Positions 24,963 to 37,200 of a stretch of 43,666 nt of DNA are shown piece by piece. Made by a program: the position numbers and the translations under genes. The notes beneath the pieces were generated by a model, which saw only the letters and a program-made list of their open reading frames with translations, made no database searches and was not told where the DNA came from. Within the stretch, counting starts at the first letter, position 1; each line of letters begins with the position of its first letter. Origin of the DNA: Vibrio qingdaonensis (GTDB taxonomy: Bacteria; Pseudomonadota; Gammaproteobacteria; Enterobacterales; Vibrionaceae); contig NZ_JAKRRY010000044.1 of NCBI RefSeq assembly GCF_026191675.1, positions 1-43,666 on the forward strand, written 5' to 3'.

Positions 24963-26354
24963 ATGAATAAAAACGAATACAATAAAGTTTCTAACGCCGA
25001 AATCGACTATATAGACGATAAAACCGCCGCGCTGCTACTCAATACACCCACCAGCGCACGGATCATGCTGTGGGTCGTAGTGCTCTTTTTCATTTGCGCT
25101 GGTGTTTGGGCATCTTGGGCTGAAATAGATAAAGTGACGGTTGGTCAAGGCAAAGTGATCCCCTCCTCTCAAATCCAAGTCATCCAAAATTTGGAAGGTG
25201 GCTTAGTTAAGCAAATTTTAGTCAAGGAAGGGGATACGGTTAAAGAAGGTCAGCAACTGCTGCTGATTGATGATACTCGTTTTCGCTCTGACTTTAGAGA
25301 AAGAGAACAGCAAGTCCTTAATCTGACGGCGAATGTACTGCAACTATCCGCATCACTGACCAGTGTAGTCATTAACGAGGACGTGGATAATAAAAACTGG
25401 CAGCAGTCGGTCACTTTACAAACCGATAAACTCGCCTTCCCCCCTACGTTTGAATCTGACTACCCAAAGCTTGTTAGCCGTCAACGAGCGGAATATAGAC
25501 AAGATTTAAATGAACTGCGTAACCAACTTTCCGTTCTTGACTACCAAGTACGCCAAAAACAGCAAGATCTTATCGAAATACAAGCCCGTGTTCGCAACCT
25601 AAGACAAGGCTACAACCTAGCAAAAGATGAACTTAACATTACTAAGCCTTTAGCCGATTAGGGGGTCGTCCCTAAAATTGAGCTGCTTAAACTTCAGCGT
25701 CAAGTGAACGATACCCGACGCGAGTTAACGTCAACAGAACTCAAGGTTCCGGCGCTAAAATCGGCGATTCAAGAATCCATGCTCAGCCGAATCGATATCG
25801 CGCAAAAATTTCGCTCCGAGCAGCAGGAAAAACTCAATCAGGCGCAAGATAAACTCTCTTCAATGACCGAGTCAGCGGTTGGTTTAGAAGACCGAGTAAA
25901 CCGAACGACGGTAGTTTCACCCGTCAACGGCACTGTAAAAACGCTCAACGTCAACACCGTTGGTGGCGTCATTCAGCCCGGTATGGATTTAGTTGAAATC
26001 GTCCCGACCGAAGACACTCTATTAGTGGAAGCAAAAATCGCCCCACAAGATATTGCATTTTTGCGTCCCGATTTGCATGCCATTGTTAAGTTCAGCGCTT
26101 ATGACTTTACTAAGTATGGCGGTCTCGATGGCGTACTTGAACACATAAGTGCTGACACCACACAAGATGAAGAAGGGAATAGTTTCTATATTGTTAGAGT
26201 AAGAACCGAAATCACAAATTTTGGTCAAGGTGAATCGCTACCCATCATTCCGGGGATGACGGCATCTGTTGACATCATTACAGGAAAACGAACGGTTCTC
26301 GATTATCTATTAAAGCCGTTAATCAGCGCCCAGAACAACGCATTGAAAGAGTAA
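24963..26354 (+). pseudogene. lapC: lapC-like type I secretion membrane fusion protein with in-frame amber stop at codon 233
   Basis: A HlyD-family adaptor of 463 codons if read through, the normal length for LapC. The product should join the LapB ABC transporter to an outer-membrane TolC-type channel. One membrane helix lies at about residues 34-52 (IMLWVVVLFFICAGVWASWA), then the first lipoyl half (QNLEGGLVKQILVKEGDTVK). A long coiled coil follows, and the second lipoyl half and barrel are NRTTVVSPVNGTVKTLNVNT to SLPIIPGMTASVDIITGKR. A TAG at 25659-25661 interrupts the coiled coil at LAD-stop-GVVPKIELL, where homologues carry an acidic residue (GAG to TAG would be one change). The frame is intact on both sides. 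The stop should yield a useless 232-residue fragment; a GTG at 25704 is the only nearby restart and lacks a ribosome site. Confidence 0.85.
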
Positions 26355-26362
26355 AGCGGACT

Positions 26363-27073
26363 GTGTTAACGGATAAGCGGACAGGAAGTCTGCCAATCAA
26401 AATTAAGCACTACCTACTCAGTATCGCAGTGGCGGCGGGGCTATTGCTTGCGGGTCATTCCGGCGCCTATACCAAACAAGAACAAACTTGGATCAACACG
26501 GTCTCAAACGTATATGGTGAACGAGCAGGTAAACGTGTCGAAACATGGCGAGCGATCATTGCGGAGTTACAAGGCCAGTCAGAGCAAAAGCAGTTAGCGG
26601 GAATTAATCAGTTTTTCAATCAGCTGAATTTTGTGGATGATATCGACTTATGGGGAAAAAAAGACTATTGGGCTACACCTTTGGAGTTTTTAGGTAGTAA
26701 TGCAGGTGATTGTGAAGACTTTACCATTGCAAAGTATTTTTCATTATTGGAGCTCGGTATTTCAGACAAAAAGCTCCGACTGGTTTACGTTAAAGCCATT
26801 GAGCTTAATCAGTTCCATATGGTACTTGCCTACTACGAAACACCTCGCGCTCAACCATTAATTTTGGACAACTTAATTGGTGAGATTAAGCCCGCCTCGA
26901 AACGAAATGATCTACTCCCGATATACAGCTTTAACGGTCGAAACCTTTGGGTGATGAAAACCACACAAGGAAAATTGGCTGGCAAGTCGTCGAGACTGAA
27001 ATTATGGAATGATTTGCGCTCTAGAGAGCGCTCATTGAAGTTAAGGAAACCCAAGGTAAATTACGACGAGTAA
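26363..27073 (+). CDS. lapG: LapG-type periplasmic adhesin protease (BTLCP, transglutaminase-like)
   Basis: A 236-residue periplasmic cysteine proteinase. It starts at a GTG at 26363, eight bases past the lapC stop, with a signal segment at about 14-36 (IKHYLLSIAVAAGLLLAG). The catalytic triad is visible as C117 in NAGDCEDFT, H152 in FHMVLAYY and D169 in LILDNL, matching the Cys-His-Asp of Pseudomonas LapG. Acidic residues beside the cysteine fit the family's calcium site. LapG releases the adhesin by cutting a TAAG/PAAG motif behind the retention module; both adhesins in this window have one. Activity is checked by LapD, the next gene, six bases downstream. Confidence 0.93.
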   Translation: MLTDKRTGSLPIKIKHYLLSIAVAAGLLLAGHSGAYTKQEQTWINTVSNVYGERAGKRVETWRAIIAELQGQSEQKQLAGINQFFNQLNFVDDIDLWGKKDYWATPLEFLGSNAGDCEDFTIAKYFSLLELGISDKKLRLVYVKAIELNQFHMVLAYYETPRAQPLILDNLIGEIKPASKRNDLLPIYSFNGRNLWVMKTTQGKLAGKSSRLKLWNDLRSRERSLKLRKPKVNYDE

Positions 27074-27079
27074 ACAATT

Positions 27080-28990
27080 ATGACACTATACAGACAGCTA
27101 GTGGTTAGCATGATAGCGGTATTTATTCTGCTCTTAACGTCGGTGTTTATCATCGAGTTTAACACCACAAAAAACTTCCTTGAGCAGCAGCAACGTTCAG
27201 AGGTACACAATACTATCAATACCGTTGGTCTAGCACTTGCTCCGTATTTGAAATCGCAAGATACCGTTGCCGTCGAGTCCGTCATCAATGCTTTATTTGA
27301 TGGCAGTACCTACTCGACCGTCCGTTTGGTCTTCCTAGAGAATGAACAGGAAATCGTTCGCAGCTATCCGATTCAGCCCAACGGTGTTCCTGAATGGTTC
27401 ACTAACCTAGGGATCTTCAATCCCATCCACGACTCTAGAGTTGTCACCAGTGGCTGGCTGCAGCTCGCTGAGGTGGAAATAATCAGTCACCCTGGTAACG
27501 CCTACGCAGAGCTTTGGGGGGCGCTAAAACATCTCGTGATCGCTTTCATTGTTATTTTCATCTTCGGAATTGTGGCAATATCCTTCATTTTGCGACGAGC
27601 ACTAACCCCTCTAAGAGCCATTGTTCAAAAGATGGAGCAGGTTGCCCACAAACAATTTGGAGCGCCTCTGAAGCGCCCTAACACCAAAGACCTTATCGCT
27701 GTGGTCGATGGTATTAACAGTATGTCATCGCACGTAGAAGAGTCATTTAAACAGCAAGCTAAAGAAGCGCAAAAGCTCCGAGAGCGCGCCTATATGGACC
27801 CGGTCTCACAGCTGGGTAACCGAGCGTTTTATATGGGTCAGCTTAACCAATGGCTATCTGAATCCTCTCTTGGTGGCGTCGCTATTCTTCATGCTGAATT
27901 CATTAAACGAACGTACAAATCTGCCGGCTACGAAGCCGGAGATGGTCAAGTGAAAGAACTCGCCGACTTACTATCTCTGAGTATTAATATTCCCAACGCT
28001 GTGATCGCTCGGATATCCACGGATGAATTTGGTTTTGTCTTCCCCAATATTGATGAAAGTGAACTCAAATTAGTCGCCAGCAGCATAGTGAGTTGCGTGC
28101 AAGACCTCAACTCCGACCCGACTGGGCTGAGCAAAGCAAAATCGGCATTAGGGGTTGTGTTTAATGAGGAGCGTAAAAACTCAACGCAATTGCTGTCGGT
28201 GTTAGACAATGCGTTGACGAAAGCCAAAGCGGACCCGGCGTTAGATTATGGCTATGTCACCACAGAAACGACTGGCGCGATTCTTGGTAAGCAGCAATGG
28301 CGCAATATGGTTGAAGAAGCGATTAGTAATGATTGGGTCACCTTCCGTTTTCAGGCTGCGAATAGCAGCTGGGGCGAGACCTATCACCGAGAAGTCTTCT
28401 CTGCGATTGAAAAAGACGGTGAGCGTTTTACCGCTAATCAATATCTGCTTGCCCTTGAACAGCTTAATGCTAGCCACATTTTTGATGAACACGTTATTGT
28501 TTCGGTAATCGATAAGCTAGAGAAACAAGAGATGCCGGATCCTATCGCCATCAATATCGCGCCAACCAGTATTGCCGAGCCTAGCTTTATACGCTGGATA
28601 TCTCAAACGCTGGCCAAGCATCGTAGCATTAATGACAAGCTTCATTTTGAGATCCCAGAGACGTGTTTCATCAATAACCCTCACCATACGGCCTTGTTCT
28701 GTAATGCTCTACGCAATGAAGGCGCTAAATTTGGGGTTGATAACTATGGCCGAAATTTCCATTCATTAGAATACATTAGTGAGTTTAGACCTGATTACGT
28801 CAAACTCGATTATCTCTATACACATCAATTGGATGATGAGAAACAGAAATTCACACTCACGTCAATTTCTCGAACCGCACACAATTTAGGTATAAAAACT
28901 ATCGCCTCTCGAGTGGAAACGCAAACTCAGTTAGATTTCCTATCTGAACATTTTGTGGATGTATTCCAAGGCTTTATCGTCGATAAATAA
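27080..28990 (+). CDS. lapD: LapD-type c-di-GMP receptor (degenerate GGDEF-EAL)
   Basis: A 636-residue inner-membrane receptor. Two membrane helices at about 8-26 and 152-175 frame a periplasmic output domain containing GWLQ at residues 125-128; a Trp in this position of Pseudomonas LapD (W125) contacts LapG. A HAMP segment follows. The GGDEF domain is degenerate: the signature reads STDEF and DPVSQLGNRAFY is kept as a fold marker. In the EAL domain the catalytic EAL is QAA (FRFQAANSS) and other metal ligands are altered (FEIPETCF). It should thus bind c-di-GMP without making or degrading it. Bound LapD sequesters LapG and keeps adhesins on the surface. Confidence 0.93.
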   Translation: MTLYRQLVVSMIAVFILLLTSVFIIEFNTTKNFLEQQQRSEVHNTINTVGLALAPYLKSQDTVAVESVINALFDGSTYSTVRLVFLENEQEIVRSYPIQPNGVPEWFTNLGIFNPIHDSRVVTSGWLQLAEVEIISHPGNAYAELWGALKHLVIAFIVIFIFGIVAISFILRRALTPLRAIVQKMEQVAHKQFGAPLKRPNTKDLIAVVDGINSMSSHVEESFKQQAKEAQKLRERAYMDPVSQLGNRAFYMGQLNQWLSESSLGGVAILHAEFIKRTYKSAGYEAGDGQVKELADLLSLSINIPNAVIARISTDEFGFVFPNIDESELKLVASSIVSCVQDLNSDPTGLSKAKSALGVVFNEERKNSTQLLSVLDNALTKAKADPALDYGYVTTETTGAILGKQQWRNMVEEAISNDWVTFRFQAANSSWGETYHREVFSAIEKDGERFTANQYLLALEQLNASHIFDEHVIVSVIDKLEKQEMPDPIAINIAPTSIAEPSFIRWISQTLAKHRSINDKLHFEIPETCFINNPHHTALFCNALRNEGAKFGVDNYGRNFHSLEYISEFRPDYVKLDYLYTHQLDDEKQKFTLTSISRTAHNLGIKTIASRVETQTQLDFLSEHFVDVFQGFIVDK

Positions 28991-29005
28991 CAAGGTGCCG
29001 ATAGC

Positions 29006-31120
29006 ATGAAAGACCCAATACTGAATTCGCTGATCTACATCAGCCGATACTATGGGCTTGCCAACTCTCCCGAAGCGCTGGTGAATGGCTTACCACTGTC
29101 AGAAGGTAAATTAACGCCATTCCTACTCCCTAGAGCCGCCGAGCGGGCTGGGCTAGTCGCGAAAGAAAATCGTTCAACACTCGACGGTATTCCGTCCATT
29201 GTTTTTCCCGTCATTTTATTGCTAAAAGGCGGTGATGCTTGTGTCTTGAACAGCATTGATTCTGAGAACAACGAAGCAGAAGTGATCACTCTCGAATCAG
29301 GATTAGTCCCCATATCGGTTCCCCTAGACGATCTGATTGAACAGTTTATTGGTCGATACTTTCTGGTAAAAAAGCAGTTTCGCTACGACGAACGCTCACC
29401 AGAAGTACTTAAAACCCGTGAAGGGCACTGGTTCTGGGGCACGATATGGGAATCAAAACACATCTACCGCGATGTCTTAATGGCATCGCTAGTCATCAAT
29501 ATATTCGCCGTTGCCGCCCCGCTTTTTACCCGCTTGGTTTATGACAAAGTGGTTCCCAACCTTGCATTTGAAACCTTGTGGGTACTCGCAGCCGGGATTT
29601 TTATCGTCTTTGGTTTTGATCTTGTCCTCAAATTAATGCGAAGCTATTTTATTGATGTAGCAGGAAAAAAGTCCGATATTCTTATTTCATCGAAGCTCTT
29701 TAGTAAGGTGATGGGGATTCGAATGGAGTCGCGACCGCCATCTGTTGGTGCTTTTGCTCGTCATCTACAAGAGTTTGAATCCATCCGAGAATTCTTTACC
29801 TCAGCCACCATCGCTTCACTGATTGATCTGCCCTTTGCGCTGCTGTTTTTAGTGCTCATTTGGTTAATGGCTGGCAACTTAGTGATTATTCCCATTATTG
29901 GCGTCGTCATTTTAATTATTTATTCGTTACTTATTCAAGCACCGCTACGACGAGCTATTGAAGAGGGCTCGCGCCTTGCTTCACAAAAATACGCCAACCT
30001 TATCGAAAGCTTAGCAGGCTTAGAGACAGTTAAAATCTTCGGTGCTCAAAGCCAGTATCAATACCGCTGGGAAGAAGCCGTCGCGCATATGGCGAACTGG
30101 AATATTAAGAGCAAACGTATTACCGATGGCATCCAAAATACCGCAGGGTTTGTCCAACAATCGAGCAACGTCGGCATGGTGATTCTTGGTGTCTATCTTA
30201 TTTCAGATGGCAATCTCACTATGGGGGGGCTTATCGCCGCAACCATGCTGAGTAGCCGCGCTATTGGTCCTTTGGTTCAGCTCTCATTGCTTTCGACTCG
30301 CTACAATCAGGCAAAATCGTCAATGACGATTATCGAGCAAGTCATGGCAATGCCTGATGAACAAGAGGAAGGTAAACGCTATATCCACCGCCCAATTATT
30401 CATGGAAAAATCGAACTGGATCGCGTGACATTCCACTACCCAGATTCACCTATGGCGTCTATCCGAGATTTAAGTCTAACGATAGAGCCGGGAGAAAAAG
30501 TGGCGATCATTGGTCGTATTGGTTCAGGTAAAACCACCCTAGAGCGGCTCATTATGGGGCTTTACCAACCCACAGAAGGCCACGTTCGAATTGATGACAC
30601 AGACATTGCACAGCTTCACCATGTTGACGTGAGACGCAACATTGGCTGTGTTCCTCAGGACTGTAACTTATTCTTTGGGTCTATCCGTGACAATATTACC
30701 CTAGGCCGCCCTCTGGTCGACGACAGAGACGTTATGGATGCGGCAAACCGAGCTGGTGTGACCGTATTCACCCAGCAAGATCCTGCAGGCTTAGAGCGAC
30801 AAGTTGGCGAAGGGGGGTTATTGCTGTCTGGAGGACAACGACAAGCGGTCGCTATTTCACGTGCGTTCCTTGCTCGCCCCCCTATTTTGATCATGGATGA
30901 ACCCACTAGTGCAATGGATAACCGCTCTGAATTGCACATTAAAACGCAGCTCAAGCAACTCAAACCAACAGAAACACTGGTGCTCATTACCCATAAAACC
31001 TCAATGCTTGATGTCGTTGACCGGGTGATTGTTATGGAAAAAGGCGCCATTATTGCTGATGGGCCGAAAGCGCAAGTTCTCAACGATTTAAGACAAGGTA
31101 AAGTGAAAGCCGCCAGTTAA
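29006..31120 (+). CDS. lapB: LapB-type type I secretion ABC transporter
   Basis: A 704-residue inner-membrane ABC exporter. Residues 1-130 form a C39-like domain without the catalytic cysteine, as in exporters of RTX proteins that do not cleave a leader. Six membrane helices lie at about 155-435. The ATPase domain has Walker A in GRIGSGKTTLER, the signature LLLSGGQRQAVAISRAFLA, Walker B LIMDEPTSAMD and the switch His in LITHKTS. It powers export of the giant adhesins with LapC and an outer-membrane TolC/LapE partner not present here. The ATG at 29006 has AAGGTG upstream, 15 bases after lapD, and a shared terminator follows. Confidence 0.94.
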   Translation: MKDPILNSLIYISRYYGLANSPEALVNGLPLSEGKLTPFLLPRAAERAGLVAKENRSTLDGIPSIVFPVILLLKGGDACVLNSIDSENNEAEVITLESGLVPISVPLDDLIEQFIGRYFLVKKQFRYDERSPEVLKTREGHWFWGTIWESKHIYRDVLMASLVINIFAVAAPLFTRLVYDKVVPNLAFETLWVLAAGIFIVFGFDLVLKLMRSYFIDVAGKKSDILISSKLFSKVMGIRMESRPPSVGAFARHLQEFESIREFFTSATIASLIDLPFALLFLVLIWLMAGNLVIIPIIGVVILIIYSLLIQAPLRRAIEEGSRLASQKYANLIESLAGLETVKIFGAQSQYQYRWEEAVAHMANWNIKSKRITDGIQNTAGFVQQSSNVGMVILGVYLISDGNLTMGGLIAATMLSSRAIGPLVQLSLLSTRYNQAKSSMTIIEQVMAMPDEQEEGKRYIHRPIIHGKIELDRVTFHYPDSPMASIRDLSLTIEPGEKVAIIGRIGSGKTTLERLIMGLYQPTEGHVRIDDTDIAQLHHVDVRRNIGCVPQDCNLFFGSIRDNITLGRPLVDDRDVMDAANRAGVTVFTQQDPAGLERQVGEGGLLLSGGQRQAVAISRAFLARPPILIMDEPTSAMDNRSELHIKTQLKQLKPTETLVLITHKTSMLDVVDRVIVMEKGAIIADGPKAQVLNDLRQGKVKAAS

Positions 31121-31155
31121 AATAATCAACTCTGCATCGAGTAAATGGTATCCAT

Positions 31156-31184
31156 AAAAAGCCGCAGTCAAACTGCGGCTTTTT
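31156..31184. terminator. Bidirectional terminator between lapB and the RTX adhesin
   Basis: The arms AAAAAGCCGCAGT (31156-31168) and ACTGCGGCTTTTT (31172-31184) pair perfectly with a three-base loop. There are T runs on both strands. It ends the lap operon from the left and the adhesin gene from the right. Confidence 0.93.
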
Positions 31185-31237
31185 ATTACTTTTTTACCAA
31201 ATTAAATAAAGCGGTTATCGATACTCCCCGCTCGGCA

Positions 31238-34200
31238 TTAACTATCATGGATAATCACGATATTACTCAAGATACTGTTATCTACCCCAGTCACACCCTC
31301 AAGCTCGATAGTGACCGTTTTCCCATTACCTTTATCAATATTAATTAAGGTATTACCATCCTCTTCCGTCACGGCGATGGTGTTATTATCAAGCAAGCTT
31401 TGCAGCGTATCGTCATCATCAAATAAGTCGACGAAGTCGATCACATCGCGATTGCCCGCTTCTTGCGAGAAGTCAGTAATCACGTCATGGCTGCCGTCCA
31501 AATCAGATTCTGTCCATTTGAACGTGTCATCACCTAAGCCGCCCGTTAGTACATCTGATCCCTGACCACCGATAATCAGATCATCACCATCAGTACCAGT
31601 AATCACGGTCACCCCATTACCGCCTTGCACTGCATAATCAACACTCTCTGCATCAAGGACATTACCGTTTGGAACAATATTGACATCAACCGTCGCCGTT
31701 TCAACGCTAGCTAGCCCATCAGAATCAACCGCACTGTATTCGAATTGGTCCGCGACTTCGGCATCCACCACTTCAACAGACTGCAAAACAAATCCCGCTT
31801 TTTTGTCATTGCCATCAACGGCAACAATACGCATTTCATCAAAGCCTTGCTCCGAGGACACGGAAATCGTTGCTTGATGATCAACTATCGTATCATTGTT
31901 CATCTGAACGGGAGTGTTGCTGACTAGATCGCCTCCAGCGTAGAGGTAGACAAATATATTCGACTGCCCTCCTCCATTTGCACTAGCACTGAATTGTCCC
32001 GTAAGACTACCAACACCCACCAAGGCTCGAGTCATTAAGCCTGCGGTAAACTTAATAGACATGTACTCTTTTTCCTGAGCTTCCGTCTCTTTCCCTTGGC
32101 CATTTTCATCAGCTCGCTTGGTATAGTAACCTCGTTGCTTAGCAGCGCCAGCACCATCAAATGCGATACTTTCAAGTTCACTATTCACATGAGGTTGTGA
32201 ACCACCATAAGTGCCACCACTAATGGCTAGTCCTTGCTCAAGAAGCGCGGTCAAGTCTGACTCATACTCTGCCGTAGTCGCATCAAAACCCACATCTATG
32301 TCGTAATACACATCGACGCTATCTTCTACCAAGTCACCACTATCTAGGTCGAAGCGGTCTCCCGAACCACTCAAGAAATACAGCTGCCCAAATTCGGGCT
32401 CACCTTCAATCTTCACGAAGGTTTGCTTATCGTCGCTGGCATCATCTTCAAGATCTGTTACCCATTCTGAAAAATTAAGTGGAATCGTGTCGTCTTCAGC
32501 AAAAAACTCGAAGTCTGTCACTGATGGTTCAGTATTAGGAACCACATTCGGGTTCGGCACGACAGTCAAATTAATGACCTCCGACACCGTTTGATCCGTT
32601 GTGGGATGAGTGCTGTCATTCTCTGAGGACGTTGCTTCAATAGTAATAGGATACACACCAACATCATCAACTAAAACCTGTAGAGCCTCCAAGTTTTGCC
32701 ATTGGGAGACATCGGCTTCAAGTGACACTCCTACCTCGAGTGTTTGAATGCCATTGGTCACAATAGAACCTTCTGGTAACCCTTTTAATACCAAACTTAA
32801 TGACTCTGAACCATCCACATCAATTAAAGAAGCCGCGATGTCGCTGATATCAATATAGCTATCTTCATACCCATAGTTATTTCGAGTACTCAGGGAAATA
32901 TTGTCTAACAACGCCCCGTAACTATCGACCTGCTCAGATTCAAACAATAGGCGATAATTGCCACTTTCTGGAGTCTGAAAGACAATGCTTTCCGAGTTCC
33001 ACGCTCTATCAACGCTATCGTCGAATTCATACAATTCACTGCGAACGTCTTGATCATCGACCAAGAAGACTTTCACTGGTGAGCCATTGACTTGTCTTGC
33101 CGCGATATCGAAAGTTAAATGATAAAATGCGCCAGCTTTACCTTCAAAATCAGTAAATAACGAGTCGTCAGTATTACGTCGCCCTTCAATTTCAAAAATG
33201 TGGTTGTCTTTGTCTTGTGACTGGTTGCCTAAATAAACCCCTTCTCGTCCAACCTCACTTACAGAACTTGAGTTTTCAGTTCCCCAAATACCGGTTGACC
33301 CATTCGCATTAAGTTCAGTATCAGAAACGTTTCCACGCCAAGAGCTGCCACCTAAGCTAACATTCTCAAAATCAATGGAAGCTAAGATGACTTCACCAGA
33401 AACACTCAATACTGGTAAATCCGTTACTGGCTTAACCGTCACCTCGACGGTCGTCTGTTCAACCAACAAATCGGCGGAATCAAGTGCGTCAACCTGCAAA
33501 GAAAAATCAACATCACTATGCAAACCTGGCTGAATAAACAATTGTGCCAACTGAAGCTCATTCAACATAACAGCATTATCAACGACCGTTAGTTCATTAA
33601 TGCCATCATAAATCTTCGCCCCGTCAGGAATACCACTAATCTCGACTTTCGTCGCATCGCTGCCTGTTGGTAAGCTTATCGCTAGGGCGATTTTACTGTC
33701 TTCATTACCGATCGCAGGCGCGGCAACCACATCTAATACACTGACCATTTCAATCGTTGAAATAGCGGTATTAGACGGCAGGCTTTGCTCATCAAACGTC
33801 GTAATTTCTATCACCCGATTGGTAAGGTCTGGTATTTGACTGTCATTGGCAAACTGTATGAGTTTAAGTGCGGCTTCATAATCATCAGCGCTCGCATTGC
33901 CATACAGGGAGATTTTAATCGCGCCAGAGCCCAACGTTTCACTGGAGTAAGCAATACCGCTCAACAGTGGGTTGCTAGACGCAACCACACTAAAACTATC
34001 CCCTGAGTGAGGATTCGTTAGAATCACTTCAGCCAAAGAAATGATGTTATTTTCGTCAAAAACGTCGACATCATTATCGACCACACCAATCGCACTGTCC
34101 CCTTCAGTAAATACCGACGCAAAGCCAGTCCCTGCTTCGCTAGCATCAAGATCCAAGATTGGTGCTGCGTTATTAATACGCTCATCAGCAATCGTAACGA

Positions 34201-37200
34201 CCGATTCTTCACTCTCAGCACCATCGGAATCTACCGCTTGATACGTAAAGCGATCATTCAAGGCCGTTTCTAAGTATCTTAACTCCCAATTACCCGGACC
34301 GTCGGTACCCACACTAACTCCGGTGATCAACAGCCCTTCTTCAATGTTCAGATCATCCACTGAAAAGCTCAATTCGTGAAATAACTCTTCATTACCTGAT
34401 GTATCTTTTTGTACATCGGGGATATAGTCCACAGTAGAGCCGTCGCTGAGCATCACTTGGATCGTCACGGCTGATTCATTACTATCGCCAAGCCCGCTAT
34501 AGAAATAGCCGCCCATACCATCTAACCCTAAATTGATATGTGTTGCAGGTCGGTCTGCAAAGCCGATAGAAAGCAACTCCCCCTGATTGATGCCCTGACC
34601 ACCACCGATACCTATCCCATGACCCACATGGTTATCTTGCACGTCACCCCGGTATTGCGTGAGGTTACCGCGATTACTACTAATAGTCACCGCATCACCA
34701 TTTTCTAACTCAAGAGATCTATTTTTGTTATCGACCTCATCACCCCAGTTATAAAATGTCTCTTGAGTACTCTCAAGATCACTGTCTGTCGGGATAACTC
34801 TAGTCCCTAGAATAAACCCTTGAGCATCTTCATTCGCTTGGTAAGTAATTTTCGTTGGGTCGAAATTATCACCGTTATCCACTTGAGTTTGAGTGATCTC
34901 CACGCCGTCGTAATAAAGCGACCCACCGATAGGAAGTTCGGTAATTTTGACGTTTACCTGCTCGCCATTAATATCGTCCTCAATATCTGAAATATGATCG
35001 CTGCCCGCCCCTTCAATTGAGCCTACACCCGTATCAAAACTCACACCTACCGGATCATTACCTGAAATGGTAAAGCTAAAGTCTTCAGACTCGGGAGGCG
35101 AGTTTACCGAGATAACATCAATCGTTGAAATCGCGACGTTAGAAGCTAAATCTTGATCATCAAACACGGTCACTTCAATCTCACGAGGCTCCGTATTTGG
35201 GTCTTCACTATCATTTTCAAATTCAAGTTGTTTGAGCGCCGCTTCATAAACATCCGCGTTCGCCTCACCACTAATAGTCAGTAATAACGCCCCACCTACT
35301 GTGCTAGTCGTTATGCTAAGCCCGGTTGGTAACACACCATTTAACGATAACGAATCATTGGGCTGCGGGTTTGTGAGTCTGATTTCGGCTTTGCTGATAA
35401 CATCAATATCGTCAGTGATAACAATATCGCTATCAACGACCATAATGGGGGTATCTCCTTCGGTAAAGGTTGCGGTATACCCCGAGCCACCTTCACTGCC
35501 GTCTAAATCTAACGTTGGTGCATTGTTATCGTTATCTCCACTCGGCACACCGCCAATTTCGCCATCGTCAGAAATCGTGGCATCAGCAGTAACGCCAACG
35601 ACCCCATTGGTCGTCAGCCCTGCTGGCTCGGTGATTTTCAGTGTAAAGTCTTCATCCTGCTCATAGTGTTCATCATCCAAAATACCAACGTTAATATCGA
35701 TACTTGTCACCCCTACTGGGATTTCAATCTCACCGTTCACAATGACAAGCGGTACATCAGCATTGCCGTTGTTATAAGTCGCTGTCGTAGTGCCGAAGTC
35801 ATCGCTATTGGTATCCGTATCTAAACGCGAAAGCGCTATGGTTAACGGCACATCTGAGGCGTGGCTTAATTCCAGTTCAAAGCCGATGCTACCCGCATCT
35901 TCGCTGACCTCACCACCACCAGATAAAGACAATGAAATAGGGTCATTATCAAGGATACTGCCAGCCGCTGACTGACCATCAATGAGCAAGGTAAAGCTTT
36001 CATCGCCTTCGTAGCGATCATCATTAACCGTGGGTAATGAAACGGTAAATTCATCCACACCCTCAGGAACTTCAAGCTCTCCTGAGACTGCGTTGTAACT
36101 CACCCCGTTGCTAAACGTCATACTGGAAGGGTCAACATCGTTGATTGAGGCGGTATCACCACTGGTACCAAATTCAATATCAAAGAACGTTTTAACGTTG
36201 GTCGTGCCATCTAAAGTGACTAAGTAGGATAGATTTTCGCCTTCTATAACACTATCCGCATCAAGATTAAGTTCAACACTTCCAACACCAATCGGTGCTG
36301 GATTCACTAACACATTAACGGTCGCAGTATCAAAACCACCCTTATCATCCGTGATTTGATATTGGAACTCAGTCCGTCCAGAGAAATCTTCTGGTAGATC
36401 AAAGATAACGTTATCACCTTCAATCCGAGCATCCCCTTCGGTCTCACCAAAGACGTAAGTAATACGCACACTATCGCCGTCCACATCGCTGTCATTGGAC
36501 AAGATTTCAGAAAGTGGGATGACGACAGGTTCGTCATGATCAAACACATAAGCGCCGGCCCCGACAATTTGAATGCCTTGCAAAAAGTAATCTGAGGAGT
36601 CCGTGCCGCGAGCAGGCCCGCCAGTAAAATCAACCGATTCGAACACGAGAGTGTCAAACGCCGAACCATTGGTTTCAATATCGAAGCTGCCTTTATGACC
36701 AGAGTCATTATAAAAATGATCACTGGCAACCAATGTGCCTCCTAGGTATGCCGACCATTTGCCTTGTTCATGGCTGCCAGCCCCACCTTCATTAGCAAAA
36801 AGGTTGGTCACCGAGAAAGCCCCGTCGACAGCAGGCTCTTTAAGCGTAATAATCAGCTGCTCGGACGCTTCTTCATCTCGGTTATGTTGGATTTGAGATT
36901 CCGGACCCGCGTTCGTCGTTCCATCAGGAATACCGATTCGATCAGAACCATCAATGCTGTAGCTGACCGTTTCACCATCATACTTGGCAACGATGCTTTC
37001 AACGTCATTCCAACCTTGATCGCCACTGCCCATATCCCCTTGAATTAGGGTATAGCTCTCGGGATCATCCACCGCGTCGGGATTCTGGTTGCTTCTTTGA
37101 TCATCGATAGTCACTGTCGACTCTTGGCTATACGCACCATCGGAATCCAGCGCTTTATAATCAAACGAGTCTTCCAGAGCGACGTCTAAATAGCGCAGTT

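Noticed and set aside
25704..26354. Second half of lapC as a separate gene starting at GTG 25704
   Set aside because: It begins in the middle of the coiled coil, in the same frame as the first half, with no ribosome site; the GTG is a normal Val codon of the HlyD family sequence.
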